From Rhodobacterales bacterium (GTDB lineage: Bacteria; Pseudomonadota; Alphaproteobacteria; Rhodobacterales; Rhodobacteraceae): a DNA stretch of 64,000 nucleotides. A program made the translations under genes and the position numbers. The notes beneath the pieces were generated by a model. The model saw only the letters and a list, made by a program, of their open reading frames with translations, made no database searches and was not told the origin of the DNA. Below, piece by piece: positions 21,841 to 31,475 of this stretch. The DNA lies in contig PDRY01000015.1 of the NCBI GenBank assembly GCA_002748265.1, forward strand, positions 123,090 through 187,089, given 5' to 3'. Within the stretch, counting starts at the first letter, position 1; each line of letters opens with the position of its first letter.

Positions 21841-22298
21841 TTGATGCGAAACACGCCTTCGATCTCAACCGCGACACCGAACGGCAGGCTTGCAGCGCTG
21901 ACCGCAGAGCGCGCGTGGCGGCCCGCTTCGCCAAAGACCTCAACCATCGTGTCGCTGGCGCCGTTAATGACCTTAGACTGGTCACCGAATTCGGGGGTGG
22001 AGTTCACAAAACCGACCAGCTTGACGACCTGCACAACGCGATCAAGATCACCGTCGCAGGCCTTGCGCACCTGCGCGATCAGCGACAGGGCGCACAGCTT
22101 GGCGGCTTCCGCAGCTTGATCGACATCGAGCTCCGCACCGACTTTACCGGTGAGAAAGCCGCCGTCGCGCATCGGCACCTGGCCCGAAATCCAGACGAGA
22201 TCGCCATCGCGAACAAAGGGCACATAGTTGGCCGCCGGCGCAGGGGCATCCGGAAGCGTCAGGCCCAGTTCAGACAGGCGGGATTCGATGCGGCTCAT
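21837..22298 (-). CDS. RidA family protein (YjgF/YER057c/UK114)
   Basis: A 153-residue enamine/imine deaminase-like protein of the longer RidA subfamily. It shows DLVWISGQVPMRDG near the start and the conserved arginine in GRHARSAVSAASLPFGVAVEIE. RidA proteins hydrolyse reactive 2-aminoacrylate-type intermediates, though many paralogues lack a known substrate. It is the first gene of a coupled run, with a 14-bp palindrome just before the start codon. Confidence 0.9.
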   Translation of the reverse strand: MSRIESRLSELGLTLPDAPAPAANYVPFVRDGDLVWISGQVPMRDGGFLTGKVGAELDVDQAAEAAKLCALSLIAQVRKACDGDLDRVVQVVKLVGFVNSTPEFGDQSKVINGASDTMVEVFGEAGRHARSAVSAASLPFGVAVEIEGVFRIK

Positions 22299-22314
22299 GG
22301 TCTTCTCCGTGATT

Positions 22315-22328
22315 GTTTGAGCTCAAAC
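22315..22328. promoter_or_regulatory. 14-bp palindrome upstream of ridA
   Basis: GTTTGAGCTCAAAC is a perfect palindrome about 16 bases in front of the ridA start on the minus strand. A dimeric repressor site is the simplest reading; no regulator gene is adjacent. Confidence 0.4.
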
Positions 22329-22364
22329 TATCGCGGGCGCGCCATAAGGGAAAGCAATCTTCCC

Positions 22365-23672
22365 CTATCCCTCTCGCAAAGCCTTGGCGAAGTAGTCGGC
22401 TAACGGTTTGGAAAGATAGGCCAAAGGCGTGCGGTCCGTGGTGCGCATGTAGGCTTCGACCGGCATACCGGGCAAAAGGCGCATATCGTCGGGCAGGCGG
22501 GCGAGCTCGTCCTCTCGCAGTACGATTTCGGCGCGATAGAAGCTTTGCCCGGTGGCCGGGTCAGAAAACGCATCTGCTGATACGAGAGTGACCTCCCCCT
22601 CCAGCTCGGGCGCGCTGCGCTGATCGAACGCGGAAAAACGAAGCCGTGCTTCTTGCCCCGGATGAACCTGATCCACCTGCGTGACCGCGACCCGTGCGGC
22701 GATCACGAGCGGGCGATCTTGGGGAATCAAGGACAGCACGGGCTCCGCCGGGCGGACCACCGCACCGGCGCCATGCACCTGAAGACCGTGGACGATCCCC
22801 GACACCGGCGCACGCATGTCGAGCCCATCAAGCCGCGTCGCAAGCGCGCGGCGCCGCTCCCGAAGCTCAAGCTCACGAGAGCCGAGATCGCGCAGCTCCG
22901 CCACGGCGGCTTCGCGCATCGCGGTGTCCAGACGGATGACCTCTAGGTCGATTTCCGCAATACGGCCCGCAGCTTCGGCGCGGGCGGCAGCCAAGTTGCC
23001 AGCCTGGCCCTGAAGCCGGGCCCGCTCACGGCGCAGCGCAAGCACGGGTCCGGCGGGGGTCAGGCCTCGCTCCAGAAGGCTTTGCTGACTGGTCAGTTCC
23101 TCGTTCAGAAGCGCAATTTGCGTCGCTAAGGCGTCTTCCTGGGCGCGCAACCCGGTAATCTGGCTTTCGATCTGAACCCGCCGCTCTCCGAGCTGATCTT
23201 CCTGCCGCGCACGGGTCTCGGCACGGGCCGCGAACAGCCGCGTCTGACCCGCCATCAGCTCCTCCGAATCGAGCGTGCTGGCCTGCAAGAGCAGATCGTC
23301 GAACGTGATCGCCGTCTGGGAATCACGCTCCGCCTTGAGGCGAGATGAGCGCGCGACAACTTCGAAAAGCTGCCCCTCAACGATCGCAAGTTCGGATTTT
23401 AGTTCCTTGGAATCGAGCCGGATCAATAGCTGCCCGGCCTCCACGGGGTCCCCTTCATCGACCAGAAGCTCCGCGATGGTCCCACCGTCACGGTGCTGCA
23501 CCATCTGGCGATTGCGCTCCACCTCGATCCGCCCGGAGGCAACCACCGCGCCAGAGATCTTGGCTCCGACGGACCATGCCCCGAAGCCACCGACCAGCAA
23601 GGCGAGCGCGAGAAGGCCCAACATCAGCGGAAAGCGCGCCGACCATGTCTTTTGTTCCGCAGTCGGGGTCAT
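22365..23672 (-). CDS. Type I secretion periplasmic adaptor (HlyD/PrtE family)
   Basis: A 435-residue membrane-fusion protein. One membrane segment lies near residues 14-35 ([19 protein letters not shown]). The lipoyl half-motif [24 protein letters not shown] follows, then a long coiled coil (about 90-270) and the second lipoyl half with [15 protein letters not shown]. It would link the adjacent ABC transporter to a TolC-type outer-membrane channel. It overlaps that transporter gene by four bases. No tolC or secreted substrate gene is next to it. Confidence 0.9.
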   Translation of the reverse strand: MTPTAEQKTWSARFPLMLGLLALALLVGGFGAWSVGAKISGAVVASGRIEVERNRQMVQHRDGGTIAELLVDEGDPVEAGQLLIRLDSKELKSELAIVEGQLFEVVARSSRLKAERDSQTAITFDDLLLQASTLDSEELMAGQTRLFAARAETRARQEDQLGERRVQIESQITGLRAQEDALATQIALLNEELTSQQSLLERGLTPAGPVLALRRERARLQGQAGNLAAARAEAAGRIAEIDLEVIRLDTAMREAAVAELRDLGSRELELRERRRALATRLDGLDMRAPVSGIVHGLQVHGAGAVVRPAEPVLSLIPQDRPLVIAARVAVTQVDQVHPGQEARLRFSAFDQRSAPELEGEVTLVSADAFSDPATGQSFYRAEIVLREDELARLPDDMRLLPGMPVEAYMRTTDRTPLAYLSKPLADYFAKALREG

Positions 23673-25417
23673 GCCACGCCTCCCTTCCGGCCGGATACAC
23701 GGGACGGGGCCATTGCGATATCGGCATGGTTGGTGACGGTCTCTCTCAGAACTCGGTCGCGCGGACCAAAGGCGCGCATGGCCCCCTCTTCAATGACCAG
23801 CAGCAGATCGCATTCCTGGATGGCTGCAGGGCGATGCGCCATGGTCAGGATCACCCGCCCATCCGCCTTCAGACGCCGCATGGCGGCATTAAGCGCCTCA
23901 TTGCCCGCGTGATCGAGGTTCGAGTTCGGCTCATCCAGGACCAGCACCACCGGATCACCGTAAAGCGCGCGGGCCAGCCCGATCCGCTGCATCTGACCGC
24001 CCGAAAGCTGCCCGCCATTCGGAGAGACCATCGTGTCATAGCCGTTGGGCAGCGCGAGGATCATGTCATGGGCATCCGCATTGCGCGCAGCCTCCACGAC
24101 GGCTGCGTCGTCGGGCTCAGGCTCCATCCGGGCGATGTTGTCCCGAATCGTGCCCTCGAACAGTTGAACCCGTTGCGGCAGGTAGCCGATGTGATGGCCA
24201 AGCGCATCCGGATCGTACTGATCAAGCGACGCGCCATCGAGCCGGATAGACCCTCCCGCCAACGGCCAAACACCGGTCAGCGCGCGCGCCAGCGTAGATT
24301 TCCCGGCGCCGGACGGGCCGATCACGCCCAAGGCTTGGCCGGGCTCCACCCGGAACGAGATACCGCGCAAGGTCGCGTGGTGCTGTCCTGGCGGGACAAC
24401 GGTCGCCTGGCGGGCTTCCAGAATGGCGCGAGGACGCGGGAGCGCGGTGCGCGGGGAGTCTTTTGGGGCGGAGGCCAAGAGCCGCGTCAGGTTCGCCCAG
24501 CCTTCTTTGCCCCGCTCCACCACAGGCCATTGGTTCACCAACAGCTCCACCGGGGACAACGCGCGCCCCAGCAGGATCGATCCGGCAATCATGGCGCCAG
24601 CGGTCAGCTCTTCGCGCAGCACCAGATAGGCGCCCAGCCCGAGCATGGCCGATTGCAGCGCCAGCCGCACGGTCCTGGTCAGGGCCATGAAGCCCCCGGA
24701 GCGATCCGCTGCTTGAATGGTAGCCTCCAGGGCCGCGTTTCGGGTCCGGCTCCACCGGGCAAAGGTCGCCCCGCGCATACCGAGCGCCTGCACCATTTCC
24801 GCCTCTCCGCGCAGTTCAGCGCCCAGCTGCTCCGCCCGGAAACCAGATGCATTCGCGTGCTCAAGCGCCGCACGGCTAGCCATCTGGTTCGCCCAGGCGA
24901 TCAGCATCAGGCAAGCGCTTCCGGCGAGCGCAAGCCATCCAAGCCACGGATGAAACAGGAAGATCCCGGCAAAGAAGAGCGGCGACCAAGGGATGTCAAA
25001 GAACGCCATGAGGACAGGGCTCGTCATCAGGCGCTGCACCGCTTCAAGATCGCGCAAGCCGGTCGCCGCTTCTGGTCCGGCGCCCGCGCGTGTGGAAGCG
25101 CGCAGGGAAGCTTCGAACACGCGGCGGTCCAGCCGGGACTGGAACCGGGCCCCGACCCGGCCCATGATCCGGCCCCGTGCGAAATCCAGCAGGCCCATCA
25201 TGGCAAACATGAATCCCGCCAGCACGGACAGCGCCACCAGAGTTTCCACCGACCGCGATCCCAACACACGATCATAGACGTTCAGCATATAAAGGGGCCC
25301 GGTCAGCATCAGCAGGTTCACGAAGAAGCTGAACACCCCCGCGACCCAATAAAGCGCGCGGCTTTCAGACCGGATCTGGGCCAGTTCCCGCGCGCTTGAT
25401 TTTCGTGCCTGACTCAT
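23669..25417 (-). CDS. Type I secretion ABC transporter permease/ATPase (PrtD family)
   Basis: A 582-residue half-transporter without an N-terminal C39 peptidase domain, as in PrtD. Membrane segments span about 25-300. The ATPase domain has Walker [15 protein letters not shown], signature [15 protein letters not shown] and Walker [14 protein letters not shown]. It powers one-step export of RTX-type or similar proteins. The start is 150 bases from the divergent mlaA gene. The substrate is not in the window. Confidence 0.92.
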   Translation of the reverse strand: MSQARKSSARELAQIRSESRALYWVAGVFSFFVNLLMLTGPLYMLNVYDRVLGSRSVETLVALSVLAGFMFAMMGLLDFARGRIMGRVGARFQSRLDRRVFEASLRASTRAGAGPEAATGLRDLEAVQRLMTSPVLMAFFDIPWSPLFFAGIFLFHPWLGWLALAGSACLMLIAWANQMASRAALEHANASGFRAEQLGAELRGEAEMVQALGMRGATFARWSRTRNAALEATIQAADRSGGFMALTRTVRLALQSAMLGLGAYLVLREELTAGAMIAGSILLGRALSPVELLVNQWPVVERGKEGWANLTRLLASAPKDSPRTALPRPRAILEARQATVVPPGQHHATLRGISFRVEPGQALGVIGPSGAGKSTLARALTGVWPLAGGSIRLDGASLDQYDPDALGHHIGYLPQRVQLFEGTIRDNIARMEPEPDDAAVVEAARNADAHDMILALPNGYDTMVSPNGGQLSGGQMQRIGLARALYGDPVVLVLDEPNSNLDHAGNEALNAAMRRLKADGRVILTMAHRPAAIQECDLLLVIEEGAMRAFGPRDRVLRETVTNHADIAMAPSRVSGRKGGVA

Positions 25418-25567
25418 TCCGGCGATTCCTCGTCTGCCTGCTCAAAGCTGTGGCGCGAATGTGTAAACATACGCCCAACACTTGTCGAAACGCCGCTTGA
25501 TATTGACTATCTGGGCGGGCTCCGGTTGTTCCAACCTTGGGTGATGTCTGGGCATTAAGGTTTAGCA

Positions 25568-26347
25568 ATGACGAAATTGGGTCGAATTAAGCCCCTTTTG
25601 ATGGGGATGTTGGTCGTCATGACCGGAGTCGCGGGCTGTGCCCGGCCTCCGCAGCCGCAAGGGATCAACGACCCTTATGAGGCGGCCAACCGCCGGATGC
25701 ACGCCACCAACAAACAGATCGACGCGAGCTTTTCGAGCGCGGGCGGCGGCGGCATGTCGATCCCCGATGAAATCGCGATCCCGGTCAGTAACTTCGCGGA
25801 TAACGTCAGCCTGCCCGGCAAAGTTCTGAACAACCTGCTTCAGGCCGATATCGGCGGGGCGGGGATGAACACGATGCGCTTCATCGTGAACACCACCGTC
25901 GGCATTGGCGGGCTGCTTGACCCGGCTGACGCCATTGGCCTGACCGAGGTCGACACCGATTTCGGAGAGACGCTCTATGTCTGGGGCGTGCCAGAGGGCG
26001 CATATCTGGAGCTCCCGGTGCTGGGCCCCTCGACCGAACGTGACCTGGCCGGGCGGGTTGTCGATTTCGTGATCGACCCGCTTTCCCATGTCGGAACCGA
26101 TCCGCAGATCCGGTATGGCCGCTATGCCAAGATCGGGGATAAGGTTCTGACCCGCCAGCAATTCGGGGACACCGTGGACGAAGTGCTGCACCAAAGCGCG
26201 GACAGCTATGCGCAGGCGCGGCTGATGTATCTCCAGCACCGTCGCTGGGAGCTGAGCCGGGGCGGGGTGGATTCGCAAGCGGTCGATCCCTACGTGGACT
26301 CAACAGACGCTTACGCCATCGACCCCTATGAGGAGATGTCCCAATGA
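25568..26347 (+). CDS. mlaA: MlaA/VacJ family outer-membrane lipoprotein
   Basis: A 259-residue lipoprotein with signal peptide and lipobox GVAGC (lipidated C24). Family marks are NDPYEAANRRMHATNKQID, FADNVSLPGKVLNNLLQ, RFIVNTTVGIGGLLDPA and the segment ETLYVWGVPEGAYLELPVLGPS split over residues 137-159. MlaA removes mislocalised phospholipid from the outer leaflet of the outer membrane. It overlaps mlaC by four bases. Confidence 0.94.
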   Translation: MTKLGRIKPLLMGMLVVMTGVAGCARPPQPQGINDPYEAANRRMHATNKQIDASFSSAGGGGMSIPDEIAIPVSNFADNVSLPGKVLNNLLQADIGGAGMNTMRFIVNTTVGIGGLLDPADAIGLTEVDTDFGETLYVWGVPEGAYLELPVLGPSTERDLAGRVVDFVIDPLSHVGTDPQIRYGRYAKIGDKVLTRQQFGDTVDEVLHQSADSYAQARLMYLQHRRWELSRGGVDSQAVDPYVDSTDAYAIDPYEEMSQ

Positions 26348-26928
26348 TCCTGACCCGCCGCGCCGCTCTGGGCACGCTGGCCGCCGTTGCCATGGCGCCC
26401 GTTCCCGCCTTTGCACTCTCCACCGGGGATGCGCAGACGCTCGTTGCCGGGCTGGTCCGAGAGGTCAACGCGGTGATCGCCAGCGGCAAGCCCGAAGCCG
26501 CCATGCTGCGCGATTTCGAATCCATCTTTGACCGTTACGCCGATGTGCCGACAATCGCGCGCTATGCTCTGGGCGCCGATGCCCGCCGCGCCAGCCCCGA
26601 TCAGCTGCGCCGCTTCACCGCGGCCTACAAGACCTATGTCGCCCACAAATACGGGCGCCGCTTCCGCGAGTTCATCGGATCGGAAATCGTGCCCGGCGAC
26701 GCCCGCCCTGTGAAAAGCTGGATCGAGGTCAACACCAGCGTGGACCTGCGCGGCCGCGAGAAATTCTACGTGGATTTCCACGTATCAGACAAAGCCGGGC
26801 GGCCGCTGTTCTTCAACCTCATCATCGAGGGCGTGAACATGCTGCTGGCCGAACGCACCGAAATCGGCGCGATTCTGGACAGCAAGGGCGGCAATATTGA
26901 CGCCCTCATCGCCGAGATCAGCCGGTGA
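26344..26928 (+). CDS. mlaC: MlaC-like phospholipid-binding ABC transporter substrate protein
   Basis: A 194-residue periplasmic lipid shuttle (Ttg2D/MlaC). The signal peptide starts ILTRRAALG, so Tat export is possible. Family segments include FDRYADVPTIARYALG, RRFTAAYKTYVAHKYG and VDFHVSDKAGRPLFFNLIIEGVN split across residues 140-165. It would carry phospholipid between MlaA and the inner-membrane MlaFEDB transporter, which is not in this window. The stop overlaps the next gene (GTGA). Confidence 0.92.
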   Translation: MILTRRAALGTLAAVAMAPVPAFALSTGDAQTLVAGLVREVNAVIASGKPEAAMLRDFESIFDRYADVPTIARYALGADARRASPDQLRRFTAAYKTYVAHKYGRRFREFIGSEIVPGDARPVKSWIEVNTSVDLRGREKFYVDFHVSDKAGRPLFFNLIIEGVNMLLAERTEIGAILDSKGGNIDALIAEISR

Positions 26929-27275
26929 GAGCCGCGGCCCTGATCCTGACGGTGATGGCCCTACCCGCCCTTGCCGACGGTTTCGACGGCACCTACCGCC
27001 AGGCCGCGAACGCCGATTGCGCCCTAGTCGGGACCGATGGCGGCGCGGTGCAGATCGAAGGCGGCATCTTCCACGGGGTCGAGGTCGATTGCCGCATGAC
27101 CAACCCGGTCAATGTGAACGACATGGACGCCGTTCTCTACACCATGCAGTGCAGCGGCGAAGATCAGGTCTGGACCGAGCGCGCGCTGCTGATGGACAAA
27201 GCCGAAGGCGATGGCATCATCATGGTCTGGAACGGCTATGCCTTTGTCTACGACCGGTGCCCCGCGCCCAAATAG
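26925..27275 (+). CDS. Small secreted protein linked to mlaAC, 116 aa
   Basis: It starts at a GTG overlapping the mlaC stop. A signal peptide of about 17 residues ends in ALA before DGFDG. The mature part has four cysteines (in NADCALVG, VDCRMTN, MQCSGED and DRCPAPK) that could pair as two disulfides. I recognise no named domain. Tight coupling to mlaA-mlaC suggests an envelope lipid role; this is inference from position only. Confidence 0.7.
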   Translation: MRAAALILTVMALPALADGFDGTYRQAANADCALVGTDGGAVQIEGGIFHGVEVDCRMTNPVNVNDMDAVLYTMQCSGEDQVWTERALLMDKAEGDGIIMVWNGYAFVYDRCPAPK

Positions 27276-27284
27276 GCGCGGCGC

Positions 27285-28688
27285 CTACCCCGCCTGCCCC
27301 GGCAACCACAGCACGATCTGCGGGAACGCCACCAACAGAGCAATCGTCACGGCATCCGCGATGAAGAACGGGGTCACGCCCCGGAACACGTCCTGCACCG
27401 TCAGATCGTCCCGCACCCCGGCGACGACAAAACAGTTCAACCCGATGGGCGGGGTGATCAGGCAGAACTCCGCCATCTTCACCACGAGGATCCCGAACCA
27501 GATCGCGCACATCGGGCCGCTCATCCCAAAGGTGCTGTCAGCGGCGGATACGAACTCTCCGCCATTGAGCGCCATCACCGCCGGGTAAACCACGGGCAGG
27601 GTCAGAAGCATCATCCCGATGGCATCCATGAACATGCCCAGCACGGCATAGGCCAGCAAGATCATGATCAGGGTCATCATGGGCGACTGCTCCAACCCCG
27701 TGATCCAGTCGGAAAACGCGCCGGGCAGATCGGCAAAGCCCAGGAAGCGGACATAGACCAGCACCCCCCAGATGATGGTGAAGATCATGGCAGAGAGCTT
27801 TGCTGTCTCAAGCAGCGCATCGCGGAACTCGCCCCACCGCATTCCCCGGCCCAGAGCCATCAGGAACACGACGAACGCGCCAAGCGCACCGCCTTCGGTG
27901 GGCGTGCCCCAGGCGTCTCCGCCAAACGGGTTGTAGACGAAGAAGATGATCGTCACGACGACGAACAGGATCGGCAAAGCGGGCGGCAAGGCGGCAAAGC
28001 GCTGCCGCCAGGTGAAGCCGCGCACCGGCGGGCCAAAGCCTTTGATGGTCAGCGCCAGCCCGATTATCAGCGCGGCATAGACCACGGCAGAAAACATCCC
28101 CGGGATGAACCCGGCCAGCAGCAGCTTGCCCACGTCCTGCTCCACGATGATCGCGTAGATCACCAGGATCGCAGAGGGCGGGATGAGAGAGGCCAGCGTC
28201 CCCCCGGCGGCCACAACGCCGCCCGCGAAGCGTTTGTCATAGCCGATCTTGAGCATCTCGGGGATGGCGATCCGGGCAAACACGGCGGATGTCGCCACGC
28301 TGGCCCCGGACACAGCGGCAAAACCCGCAGTGGCAAAGACGGTCGACACCGCAAGCCCCCCCGGCACCCAGGCGAACCACCGTTTGGCGGCTTCGAACAG
28401 CGCGCGGGTCAGCCCGGCGTAATAGGCCAGGTAGCCGATCAGGATAAAGGTCGGGATCAAGCTCAGCGCCTGGTTCGACACTTTCGAATGGGGCACCTGC
28501 CCGGCGGTTTTCACCGCCACACCCAAAGCCCAGCTGAATTCTTCGGGATCCATTCCCTTTTTGGCCCAGAATATCCAGATCAGGCCGACCATTCCCGCCA
28601 CACCGGCGGCAAAGGCAACCCGCATCCCCAGAACAACCATCACCAGCAGCCCGCCGGTGACCCAGAGGCCAATCTCGATACTGCTCAT
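27285..28688 (-). CDS. dctM: TRAP transporter large permease DctM
   Basis: A 467-residue membrane protein with about 12 to 13 hydrophobic segments. It is the ion-coupled channel subunit of a TRAP transporter. Family marks are AGVAGMVGLIWIF near the start, ASGASVATSAVFARIAIPEMLKIGYD-type residues around 140 (GASVATSAVF), GGTLASLIPPSAILVIYA and the C-terminal TPPIGLNCFVVAG. It overlaps the small permease gene by four bases and is the last gene of the operon. Confidence 0.93.
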   Translation of the reverse strand: MSSIEIGLWVTGGLLVMVVLGMRVAFAAGVAGMVGLIWIFWAKKGMDPEEFSWALGVAVKTAGQVPHSKVSNQALSLIPTFILIGYLAYYAGLTRALFEAAKRWFAWVPGGLAVSTVFATAGFAAVSGASVATSAVFARIAIPEMLKIGYDKRFAGGVVAAGGTLASLIPPSAILVIYAIIVEQDVGKLLLAGFIPGMFSAVVYAALIIGLALTIKGFGPPVRGFTWRQRFAALPPALPILFVVVTIIFFVYNPFGGDAWGTPTEGGALGAFVVFLMALGRGMRWGEFRDALLETAKLSAMIFTIIWGVLVYVRFLGFADLPGAFSDWITGLEQSPMMTLIMILLAYAVLGMFMDAIGMMLLTLPVVYPAVMALNGGEFVSAADSTFGMSGPMCAIWFGILVVKMAEFCLITPPIGLNCFVVAGVRDDLTVQDVFRGVTPFFIADAVTIALLVAFPQIVLWLPGQAG

Positions 28689-29323
28689 CTCGGTTCCTCG
28701 TGGTCTTTCACATGGGCCGCTTCTTCGGCGGCGATTTCAGCGGCGGACGCGATCAGAGGCACGGCCACCGGGCGCTCCGCCCCTTGCGCAAAAGCGCGGC
28801 CAAAGCCCCAAAGCTGGATCAAAAGCCGCAGCGCCAGAACGAAAAAGGCGACCGGCGCCAACAGCTTGGCCGGCCAGATCGGCAAGCCGATGTCGATCGT
28901 GCTGTCGCGGCTCCACAGCGGCGCGGCGAAATCGAAGCTTCGGTCGAAATGGGCCCAGGAACCCCAGATCAGAAGCAGCACAAAGACCAACACGATAAAT
29001 GTCGTCACCCACTCCGCCAGCCACAGAGCCCGCCCCTTGAGAGCGCCGACCACGATGTCCATGCGGATATGCCCGCCATCGCGCTGAGTCATAGCGATGC
29101 CCAGGAAAGCGATCAGGGGCATCGCGATCTCGATCCAGTCGACATAGCCCGGCAAGGGCCGGTTCATCAGGTTGCGCCCCGAAACCGACAGCACGGCCAA
29201 CAGCATGAGCCCGAAAACAGCAAGCCCGCTGAGCAGCGCCAAGATGGTCTCAACCCGGTAGAGCTGGCGGTCCAGACGACTCAGAGTCGAGCCGTCCTCC
29301 AGCACGGAAAGCGATCCGGCCAT
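28685..29323 (-). CDS. dctQ: TRAP transporter small permease DctQ
   Basis: A 212-residue membrane protein with four hydrophobic segments, first at about 31-50 and second at 70-90 (LPGYVDWIEIAMPLIAFLG), matching the DctQ pattern. It joins DctM to form the permease. It lies 60 bases after the binding-protein gene and overlaps dctM by four bases. Confidence 0.9.
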   Translation of the reverse strand: MAGSLSVLEDGSTLSRLDRQLYRVETILALLSGLAVFGLMLLAVLSVSGRNLMNRPLPGYVDWIEIAMPLIAFLGIAMTQRDGGHIRMDIVVGALKGRALWLAEWVTTFIVLVFVLLLIWGSWAHFDRSFDFAAPLWSRDSTIDIGLPIWPAKLLAPVAFFVLALRLLIQLWGFGRAFAQGAERPVAVPLIASAAEIAAEEAAHVKDHEEPR

Positions 29324-29383
29324 GGGATGTCCTTCAAAAGAAACGCCCGCCGTACGGTATGCCGCACGACGGGCTGATGCGCG

Positions 29384-30391
29384 TTACTGGCGCTGTTCGG
29401 CCAAGGTGGTTGTGACCACGTCGATCAGCTCCTGCGCGGGCAGACCCTGCCCGTTCATGGACTCGACCCAAGCCGCCTGGATCGGCGCTGCCGCCTCGCG
29501 GAACTTCTCGATCTCTGCCTCGTCGAGCATGACCTTGGTCACGTTCTTCTCCTCCAGGACCTCGTCCCAGCGAGTCAGCAGCTTGCCATAGTTCTCAACG
29601 TAATGGGCAAGCGCCTCATCCACGGAGCTGTCCAGAGCCTCGCGGTGCGCCTCCGAAAGCCCCTCATAGGCGTCGATATTGACCACGACCGGGCAATTCA
29701 CCGTCCCGGGGTTCAGGTTGGCGGTCCACCAGGTCGCCTCATCGATGGTGCCGTAGGACAGATGGGCGTGCTGGGCAAAGGCCACGGTGTCCACGACACC
29801 GCTTTCCATCGCCTGAAAGGCCTCCGTCGCCGTCACCGAAGTCGGCACGGCGCCCACCGCCTTGAAGGCTTCCCCGATCCCGCCCGTGGCGCGGACCCGC
29901 ATCCCGTTCATCGCGTCCAAAGTGTCGCGCGGCTCACCGGTGCCGACGATATTGTACTGCGGCATGGGCGACGGCATCAAAAGCTTGGCGTTCCAACGGG
30001 CCAGATCCTTGGCCACGGCCGGATGACCGTAAACGGCACGGCTCACGGCAAGCTCTTCGTCCAGCGTGTTCACACCCAGGAACGGCAACTCCAGAACGGT
30101 GATGGTCGGGTTCTTGTCACGGTGATAGCCCGCACAGAACTGCGCCATCTCGAACGCCCCGATGGAGATCCCGTCCAGGTTCTCCTTGTTGTTCGACAGA
30201 CCGCCATACGAGATGTTCAGCGTGAACTCTCCGCCCGTCTTCTCCTCCAGCAACTCGGCCAGCTTCTCGACATGCTCGGTAAAGGCGCGGCGCTTGCCCC
30301 ACAGGGACACGTTCCACTCGTCGGCAAAGGCCTCTCCGGCGACGGCAAAGCTCAAGGACGCGGCAACTGCCACGCGTGCAAAAGTCTTCAT
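29384..30391 (-). CDS. dctP: TRAP transporter substrate-binding protein DctP
   Basis: A 335-residue periplasmic binding protein, first gene of the dctP-dctQ-dctM operon. The ATG at 30391 was chosen because a signal peptide follows at once (cleavage after AFA, before DEWNV). The binding arginine is in MNGMRVRATGGIGEAFK. YHRDKNPTITVLELPFLGV in the N-lobe resembles carboxylate binders. The ligand is probably an organic acid but cannot be named. Confidence 0.92.
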   Translation of the reverse strand: MKTFARVAVAASLSFAVAGEAFADEWNVSLWGKRRAFTEHVEKLAELLEEKTGGEFTLNISYGGLSNNKENLDGISIGAFEMAQFCAGYHRDKNPTITVLELPFLGVNTLDEELAVSRAVYGHPAVAKDLARWNAKLLMPSPMPQYNIVGTGEPRDTLDAMNGMRVRATGGIGEAFKAVGAVPTSVTATEAFQAMESGVVDTVAFAQHAHLSYGTIDEATWWTANLNPGTVNCPVVVNIDAYEGLSEAHREALDSSVDEALAHYVENYGKLLTRWDEVLEEKNVTKVMLDEAEIEKFREAAAPIQAAWVESMNGQGLPAQELIDVVTTTLAEQRQ

Positions 30392-30517
30392 GATGTTCCT
30401 CCCAATTCGGCCCTTAATCCGGACTCTGGGATCAAATGGACCGTCCCGGCGGCACCAAGTCAACCCGCACCCCTTCTTATTTGTGGCAAATACCTCGGGG
30501 GAGTCGCCGCAGGCGGC

Positions 30518-30532
30518 GGGGGCAGAGCCCCC
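30518..30532 (-). terminator. Possible hairpin terminator after trhO
   Basis: A GC hairpin GGGGGC-TCT-GCCCCC touches the trhO stop codon and is followed by a second small GC hairpin, but no T-tract is present. It may act only as an mRNA 3' end stabiliser. Confidence 0.3.
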
Positions 30533-31434
30533 TACCCGCCCAGATGCCGCGCCCCGCGCTTGCGGGCGAGGGCGATCTGCTTTTGTCGCTCGCGGAACCG
30601 CGCCTTGTCGGCCTCACTGGTCTGAGCGACGCAGTGGTGACAGGCGACGCCCTCTTCGAATTCGGGGCGCTTGCGGTCTTCGGGCAGGATCGGACGACGG
30701 CAGGCATGGCACAGCTCGTGCGGGCCTTCGCGCAGCCCGTGACCGACGCTCACCCGCCCGTCAAAGACAAAACAGTCCCCGTGCCACAGGCTCTCGTCCT
30801 CAGGCACGTTTTCAAGGTATTTCAGGATTCCGCCCTTAAGGTGAAACACCTCGTCGATTCCCTGCCCCAGCAGATAGTTCGACGCCTTCTCACACCGGAT
30901 ACCGCCCGTGCAGAACATGGCAATCCGCTTGTTGTGGAACCGCTCACGGTTCTCCTCCCACCACTGCGGAAACTCTCGAAACGACGCCGTGTGGGGATCC
31001 ACGGCTCCGTCAAACGTGCCGATGGCGACCTCGTAATCGTTGCGCGTGTCGATCACCGCAACATCGGGTGATGCGATCAGCTCGTTCCAGGCCTCGGGCG
31101 CGACATAGGTCCCCACGCTGGCGCGCGGGTCCACATCGGGCTGGCCCATGGTGACGATCTCTTTCTTGAGCCGCACCTTCATGCGCGCAAAGGGCTGTTC
31201 CTGCGCGGTGCTCTCTTTCCAGTCCAGATCGCTGCATCCCGGCAGAGCCCGCACATGGGCAATCGCCGCATCAATCCCCGCGCGGGATCCGGCAATCGTG
31301 CCATTGATCCCTTCCCGCGCCAGAAGCAGCGTACCCGAGACGCCCTGCGCCAGGCACAGATCCAAGAGCGGCCCCCGCAAAGCGGCGGGGTCTTCGAACG
31401 GGGTGAAGTGATAGAGTGCAGCAACAATATACAT
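30532..31434 (-). CDS. trhO: tRNA uridine(34) hydroxylase TrhO (rhodanese family)
   Basis: A 300-residue protein of the YceA/TrhO type, which hydroxylates U34 of tRNA to ho5U with oxygen. The N-terminal ferredoxin-like domain ([21 protein letters not shown]) precedes a rhodanese domain with [15 protein letters not shown] and the catalytic loop [14 protein letters not shown]-terminal cysteine pair set ([12 protein letters not shown]) looks like a metal site. Length fits. It stands alone. Confidence 0.92.
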   Translation of the reverse strand: MYIVAALYHFTPFEDPAALRGPLLDLCLAQGVSGTLLLAREGINGTIAGSRAGIDAAIAHVRALPGCSDLDWKESTAQEQPFARMKVRLKKEIVTMGQPDVDPRASVGTYVAPEAWNELIASPDVAVIDTRNDYEVAIGTFDGAVDPHTASFREFPQWWEENRERFHNKRIAMFCTGGIRCEKASNYLLGQGIDEVFHLKGGILKYLENVPEDESLWHGDCFVFDGRVSVGHGLREGPHELCHACRRPILPEDRKRPEFEEGVACHHCVAQTSEADKARFRERQKQIALARKRGARHLGG

Positions 31435-31475
31435 TGCGCCCGCTTACCCCCGTGCGCGCCGCATTGCAAAACCCT

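Noticed and set aside
23345-25399. A 684-codon plus-strand frame opposite the type I secretion ABC gene
   Set aside because: Antisense shadow; the opposite strand has intact Walker A, signature and Walker B motifs.
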